From contig CAMPET010000094.1 in NCBI GenBank assembly GCA_946803715.1, positions 117,920 through 177,147 on the forward strand: 59,228 nt of DNA, read 5' to 3'. The DNA is from Beroe ovata (lineage: Eukaryota; Ctenophora; Nuda; Beroida; Beroidae). A program made the translations under genes and the position numbers. The notes beneath the pieces are model-generated. The model did no database searches. It saw nothing but the letters and a program-made list of their open reading frames with translations, and had not been told where the DNA came from. This document shows, piece by piece, positions 54,189 to 59,228 of the stretch. Positions within the stretch are counted from its first letter, which is position 1, and each line of letters begins with the position of its first letter.

Positions 54189-55409
54189 ATGTCCACAGCG
54201 GGAAACGACACTACAGTATCATGGGAAGATCATGTAGTATCAGTCATCACAAATAATGCTTTCGCAGCTATCTACATACTCTGCACAGTCATTGGCGTAC
54301 CGGGAAACATTGTCTCTGTAGTCTACTTCACTACTTCTGGCATAAAGTCATCAAAGGGAAATAACAACAAGTCCTTCTTCAACGTCATCTACATCATGAC
54401 AGCATGTGTGGACACTCTGATCTGTGCCACCCTCCTCCCACAGATTGTGAGCTTCCTGAAGCAACGGGAGGAGGCGTGGTATGGGAACACACCTTTGTGT
54501 TACATCTGGGGCATCATTTGGGAGATCTTGCCTTACATGTCAGTGTTCCTTGTTGGTATTATGTCCATCTCCAGAACCACCATCCTCATCAAACCACTCC
54601 ACAAACTTAAATTAAGGACACTCTGGGTTTTTATTGTCACCTACTTAATTTTCCTGGTATTTAGGACCGCCTTACCTGTTTTGATGAAGGATGCGTCGTA
54701 CATGTACTGGGTCACTGAGGTTTACTGTTATGAGATGCCATCTGCTGATTGGGCTTACAAGTTCAACTCAGTCACTCGAACCACAACATTAGCAGTGCCT
54801 GTCATACCCATTTGTATCAGCTGCATATCATCCTACGTCATAATAAAGCTGAACGCCCGCAGACAAGCAGCGCAGAAGAAACCCAGATCAAAACTCACTG
54901 TCAACACAAACAGGAAGTTGACAGCTGAAAACTCGATAAAATCCAGGAAGGGACAAGCCAACACAATGCATGCAACATTCACCATCCTAATCTTCACAGG
55001 AGCTTACATTCTCTTCAACATCCCCGTCTTTCTAAACTACCTGCTGATGGCTATTTCAAGCTTTGTCGTGGAGTGTAACAACGATTGTTACCTGAGAGCC
55101 TATGAGGGCTATCCCTTCCTAATCTGGTATAGCTGGAACTTCACCTATATCATGTGTGTGGCACTCAACTCCACGCTGAACCCCCTCATCTATTACTGGA
55201 GGATGCACAATGTGCAGAGCTATGTGAACAGCAAGTTTAGCTCTACCAGCATGAGGATCCTCAGGATTCCTACACAGCTCTCCACAGCTGCTCAGAATGG
55301 GAAAAAATCTGAGCTGGGAGACAAGAGCATGTTGAATGAGGAGAAGACTGTTGCTTCGGGAGTTGTTGAAACCCCTCTGGAAGACCAGATCAACGAAACA
55401 ATTGTTTGA
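54189..55409 (+). CDS. Rhodopsin-type G protein-coupled receptor, coding region intronless
   Basis: The 406-residue frame has seven hydrophobic segments. TM1 contains VIGVPGNIVSVVYF with the Gly-Asn pair. TM2 is NVIYIMTACVDTLICATLLP. TM3 starts at the extracellular Cys in CYIWGII and ends SISRTTILIKP. TM4 lies near VFIVTYLIFLVF, TM5 near VPVIPICISCISSYVI, TM6 near FTILIFTGAYILFN, and TM7 ends NSTLNPLIYYWRM. The NPxxY motif is present. The DRY position reads SRT, keeping only the Arg, and TM6 lacks CWxP. A second Cys (VYCYEM) in loop 2 can form the usual disulphide. The start carries N-linked sites (GNDTTVS). The ligand is unknown; peptide or amine receptors of early animals look like this. 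The ATG follows one base after a consensus acceptor, so a 5' leader or spliced leader is likely. An AATAAA at 55521-55526 fits polyadenylation. Confidence 0.93.
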   Translation: MSTAGNDTTVSWEDHVVSVITNNAFAAIYILCTVIGVPGNIVSVVYFTTSGIKSSKGNNNKSFFNVIYIMTACVDTLICATLLPQIVSFLKQREEAWYGNTPLCYIWGIIWEILPYMSVFLVGIMSISRTTILIKPLHKLKLRTLWVFIVTYLIFLVFRTALPVLMKDASYMYWVTEVYCYEMPSADWAYKFNSVTRTTTLAVPVIPICISCISSYVIIKLNARRQAAQKKPRSKLTVNTNRKLTAENSIKSRKGQANTMHATFTILIFTGAYILFNIPVFLNYLLMAISSFVVECNNDCYLRAYEGYPFLIWYSWNFTYIMCVALNSTLNPLIYYWRMHNVQSYVNSKFSSTSMRILRIPTQLSTAAQNGKKSELGDKSMLNEEKTVASGVVETPLEDQINETIV

Positions 55410-55520
55410 GCCGCCCCTTCATAAAAGGTCAAATCTATTAAGGTCCAGACCGAGGATAGTATATCTAAAAAATAATCCTCTGCCACGATTTAATCCTCGG
55501 TAGAGAGCTAATCCTCGGTT

Positions 55521-55526
55521 AATAAA
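55521..55526 (+). terminator. Candidate polyadenylation signal of the GPCR gene
   Basis: AATAAA lies 112 bases after the stop codon on the same strand. It is the first such hexamer after the gene. Confidence 0.55.
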
Positions 55527-55529
55527 GGA

Positions 55530-57633
55530 CAGGTTAAAAACGTGTGGCTTCTGCAGAGGGCTGCGCCCCTAGACCCCTGCTTTGATTTTCGCAACTCTGC
55601 CCCTTACAAGGTAACCGGTGACAATAGGATTGGGATTTGGCAGATACTTTAAATTTACAGGAAAATAACGATGTGTCTTCTGGGAAATACGATCCTTGAC
55701 TTCTACAAATTATCAAAATTTTGTCCTCGATCGAAACAAGGATACATAATCTGTGGCTTCTGGGGGCTGACTCTGTTATGATAAATTAACCGAGGATACG
55801 CTTTCAATTTAGGGAGAAACTAGAAAGGATGCTGTTTTATTTCTTATACTATGATTCAAGCTGGGTGTCATTGAAATGAAGACAATTCTTTGTTCAACAA
55901 TTGACGAATGCGTATGCTTATCATCACGATCATAACATGTCACCCAAGGTCAAACAATGGGATAGAAAGACTATGAAGAAAGGAACAAAGAGGCAAATGA
56001 TAATTTGCGGACCATTGACCAATAGCTGAACATTTATCTGTTGAATGACTGTATAAGCTTTATAAGCTAGATTAACATTGATTGCTTCCGTGTAATGTGT
56101 GCTGTTCTATTAATGGTTATTGGTTATCTGATTGTTTTTTCCTTGGATTTCAATCAATCGAATTCATGCAAACTTCAATAACATTCGAATGATTCATGGT
56201 TAGTAAAACGCTCGAAATTTCTAAGAAATATATTGCGGAAGGAAAATCCTACCATTTTTACATCTCACTCAACGACGCAACATCTCCGTGAGACGGATTT
56301 CCAGGTAATTGGGTTCGTACGTAGGTACCATATGATTAGTCACACTGTAAACCTGCTGGAGTCAAGCACAGACTCGCGTACTTATAAGTCTCTGATATGA
56401 AGATGTTTGACTTCGTTTTTTGATATCGAGATAGATTTACACACACGTAATTAGGCTCATAATCTTGGTCTGAGAAAAGTGGAGTTTATCGAAGAAGATT
56501 TCACAATTCCTTCTCTTTCGAATCTGATTTCAGTGATCATACTATCGCGATGTTCAAAATTCTTACCATTTAATTATTCAGGCCTATCTGAGTCCATGAT
56601 AATGATATTGACTTTGACATTCTTTAGAACTAGCCACCTACAGCATGCACTGTCCTGAACCGACTGCCAATAGATTACTTGATCACTTACAATGTATGGT
56701 TGACAAACATATCATGAATGACATGAGTTGAGTACTGATCACAATTCACAGGGTATTATAAACCAATCATTGCTATTAAAGTTATACAACCAACTACCAG
56801 ACAATCTATCAAACCATTACACACTCAAGTTTGAACATATATATCTCTCTCGATATATAGTCCCTTGTGTTATCATGTATATTTACAGAAGCGATTACTT
56901 TAGTTCAGGCTAATAGTTTGCTTTGTTTTATTGAGCTTCAATATCAGCTTGAATCTTTGTAATGAAAAGGTTCGTTAACCAGGCTTTAATTGTGCGAATT
57001 TATGTCAAGATTTAGCATTCTTTGTTCATTATATCCATCTCTGCTTGGCCTAGTAAGATAATAAAATTATCTGCGGCAGGGCAAATACACTTAGGTCATC
57101 CAAAATCATATTATTCTTATGTTTGTTTCAGCATAAAATACGTCCAGCGGACTTTTGATCTTCCTATTTGCTCCATTCACAGCATTCACCTTTGCAAGTA
57201 ACCTCGTACTATCAGTAATATTGTGATTTGGCATCAAATACTCAATCATGGATATGCTAAACACCGCTTTGAAGCTGAATTTTGCTTATTTCTACAGATG
57301 GTTGCTCACACGAATATCCTGGTTTTAAAATCACCACACCGACACGGCATGGCACGGTACATCCCAAAACATAGCTATAACAGTCGTGAATTTTAACTCA
57401 AACTACAAGAGAGACTGTGGTGGTTGAGGTATATGTTTTCCCTTAAAAAGATAATTCCTTGTAGGATAATTCCTTGTAGGATAATTCACGAGCAGAGCTG
57501 TAGGTCTGAGATACGCTCACCAGATCACAGATTAACTCACCAGATCAGAGATACGCTCACCATGCAAGGAGGTCATCACCCCTTATATCAGAGACATTAT
57601 ATTCATACTCATATGATACTCATGCACGTTTTT
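55530..57633. other. No gene recognised
   Basis: AT-rich flank between the GPCR and the repeat array. There are small repeats such as gataattccttgtag twice near 57450-57482 and gatacgctcaccagatcac near 57510-57560. A loose set of aatcctcggt / cgaggata repeats occurs at 55450-55520. Confidence 0.55.
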
Positions 57634-59228
57634 GCACTCTTTGCTTCCCAAGGGAGAGAAATCGTCATTTGGGCGTGGTTTCACGGCGAGTATGAACTAA
57701 ACATGATCGTAACGAGGATTGATATTTGTAGTGTGAGAGTAGGAGAGATGATTTGGTGGAAAATTAGTGTCGAAAGTGCCGGTAAAGACTTCACTAGTGA
57801 CCTTCGAAAATGAAGTAAAAAAGTGTGGAGTCACACACTTCATTTTTATCGATACTCCGATCAGAAATTCGAAGAAATTTTTTTTGTCGCACATGCTAGC
57901 TATGACCATGAATTCCCATGTATTTTGGGACGCTGAATCGATTGCCGATCGAATTTCGGCCCTATCTTGCTTCCCTGAGGAGCTGTTTATCATGTGACTC
58001 ATAACTTCATGTCTGAGAAGAAATCAGAATTTCCCCAATTTCCCAATCAGATAGCTCTCTAATTCTTTCAGATTCGAATTCTACGTCAAAAAATAGGCCA
58101 GAAACACTATTTCTCAGTATGTCACGTGCAGAACTGATTTTGGTCTATTTGTGTGTCCCATTGATTTACGCGTTTTTGCACTCTTTGCTTCCCAAGGGAG
58201 AGAAATCGTCATTTGGGCGTGGTTTCACGGCGAGTATGAACTAAACATGATCGTAACGAGGATTGATATTTGTAGTGTGAGAGTAGGAGAGATGATTTGG
58301 TGGAAAATTAGTGTCGTAAGTGCCGGTAAAGACTTCATTAGAGACCTTCGAAAATGAAGTAAAAAAGTGTGGAGTCACTCACTTCATTTTTATCGATACT
58401 CCGATCAGAAATTCGAAGAAATTTTTTTGAGGCATATGCAAGCAAAGACCATGAATTCCCATGTATTTTTGGACGCTGAATCGATTGCCGATCGAATTTC
58501 GGCCCTATCTTGCTTCCCTGAGGAGCTGTATATCATGTGACTCATAACTTCATGTCTGAGAAGAAATCAGAATTTCCCCAATTTCCCAATCAGCTAGCTC
58601 TCTAATTCTTTCAGATTCGAATTCTACGTGAAAAAATAGGCCAGAAACACTATTTTTCAGTATGTCACGTGCAGAACTAATTTTGGTCTATTTGTGTGTC
58701 CCATTGATTTACGCGTTTTTGCACTCTTTGCTTCCCAGGGGAGAGAAATCGTCATTTGGGCGTGGTTTCACGGTGAGTATGAACTAAACATGATCGTAAC
58801 GAGGATTGATATTTGTAGTGTGAGAGTAGGAGAGATGATTTGGTGGAAAATTAGTGTCGTTAGTGCCGGTAAAGACTTCATTAGAGACCTTCGAAAATGA
58901 AGTAAAAAAGTGTGGAGTCACTCACTTCATTTTTATCGATACTCCGATCAGAAATTCGAAGAAATTTTTTTGAGGCATATGCAAGCAAAGACCATGAATT
59001 CCCATGTATTTTTGGACGCTGAATCGATTGCCGATCGAATTTCGGCCCTATCTTGCTTCCCTGAGGAGCTGTATATCATGTGACTCATAACTTCATGTCT
59101 GAGAAGAAATCAGAATTTCCCCAATTTCCCAATCAGCTAGCTCTCTAATTCTTTCAGATTCGAATTCTACGTCAAAAAATAGGCCAGAAACACTATTTTT
59201 CAGTATGTCACGTGCAGAACTGATTTTG
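57634..59228 (+). repeat. Tandem array of a 543-bp repeat, three copies, continuing beyond the window
   Basis: Units start at gcactctttgcttccca: 57634, 58178 and 58721. The third is cut by the window end. Copies 2 and 3 are almost identical, and copy 1 differs slightly more. Each keeps an open stretch of about 68 codons (FALFASQGREIVIWAWFHGE and onward). Its reading frame ends at the same point in every copy, but no known domain is visible. A diverged relative sits at 1570-1780. It could be satellite DNA, a segmental tandem duplication, or the end of a longer element. Confidence 0.93.

Noticed and set aside
57424-58002. Frames of 76-129 residues on both strands at the repeat array
   Set aside because: They begin in flanking sequence or run antisense to the repeat unit. 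Only the shared 68-codon stretch is common to all copies.

Overview
The window comes from a multicellular animal. It holds spliced protein genes with GT-AG introns, metazoan families (a kinesin-3 tail, POFUT2, collagen-glycan glucosidase PGGHG, an ABCG5-like sterol half-transporter, a secreted 11-cysteine knot protein, a rhodopsin-type GPCR), many (CA)n and (CT)n microsatellites, decayed retroelement sequence and one assembly gap. I cannot name the phylum. An invertebrate that adds a spliced leader by trans-splicing fits best, because most gene starts sit directly behind a 3' splice acceptor.

Layout. 1-5640 (+): last nine exons of a kinesin-3 (KIF13-like) gene, entering from the left. 5641-7525: no gene, two foldback sequences. 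7526-38336: eleven consecutive genes, all on the minus strand. In transcription order they are a bursicon-like cystine-knot protein, POFUT2, an ankyrin-repeat protein, PGGHG, POLG2, a 16-finger C2H2 protein, SMNDC1, CUTA, a TDRD3-like protein, CLPX and ABCG5. Several neighbours lie only 230-420 bases apart. 38337-54188: gene-poor, with microsatellites, a small inverted-repeat element, an 18-bp minisatellite, a 664-base run of N and a broken retrotransposon tail. 54189-55409 (+): intronless GPCR. 57634-59228: tandem array of a 543-bp repeat, with a diverged relative inside a kinesin intron near the left edge.

The eleven-gene run mixes mitochondrial upkeep (CLPX, POLG2), RNA metabolism (SMNDC1, TDRD3-like) and secretory or lipid functions (POFUT2, PGGHG, ABCG5). 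The genes need not act in one pathway. The shared strand, short gaps and acceptors abutting start codons look like operons resolved by trans-splicing. The other notable point is a tandem duplication that gives CLPX two intact alternative first exons, each encoding nearly the same mitochondrial presequence.

Exon limits were placed by eye from homology remembered for each family, from splice consensus and from reading-phase arithmetic. In all spliced genes the phases close, except where stated.
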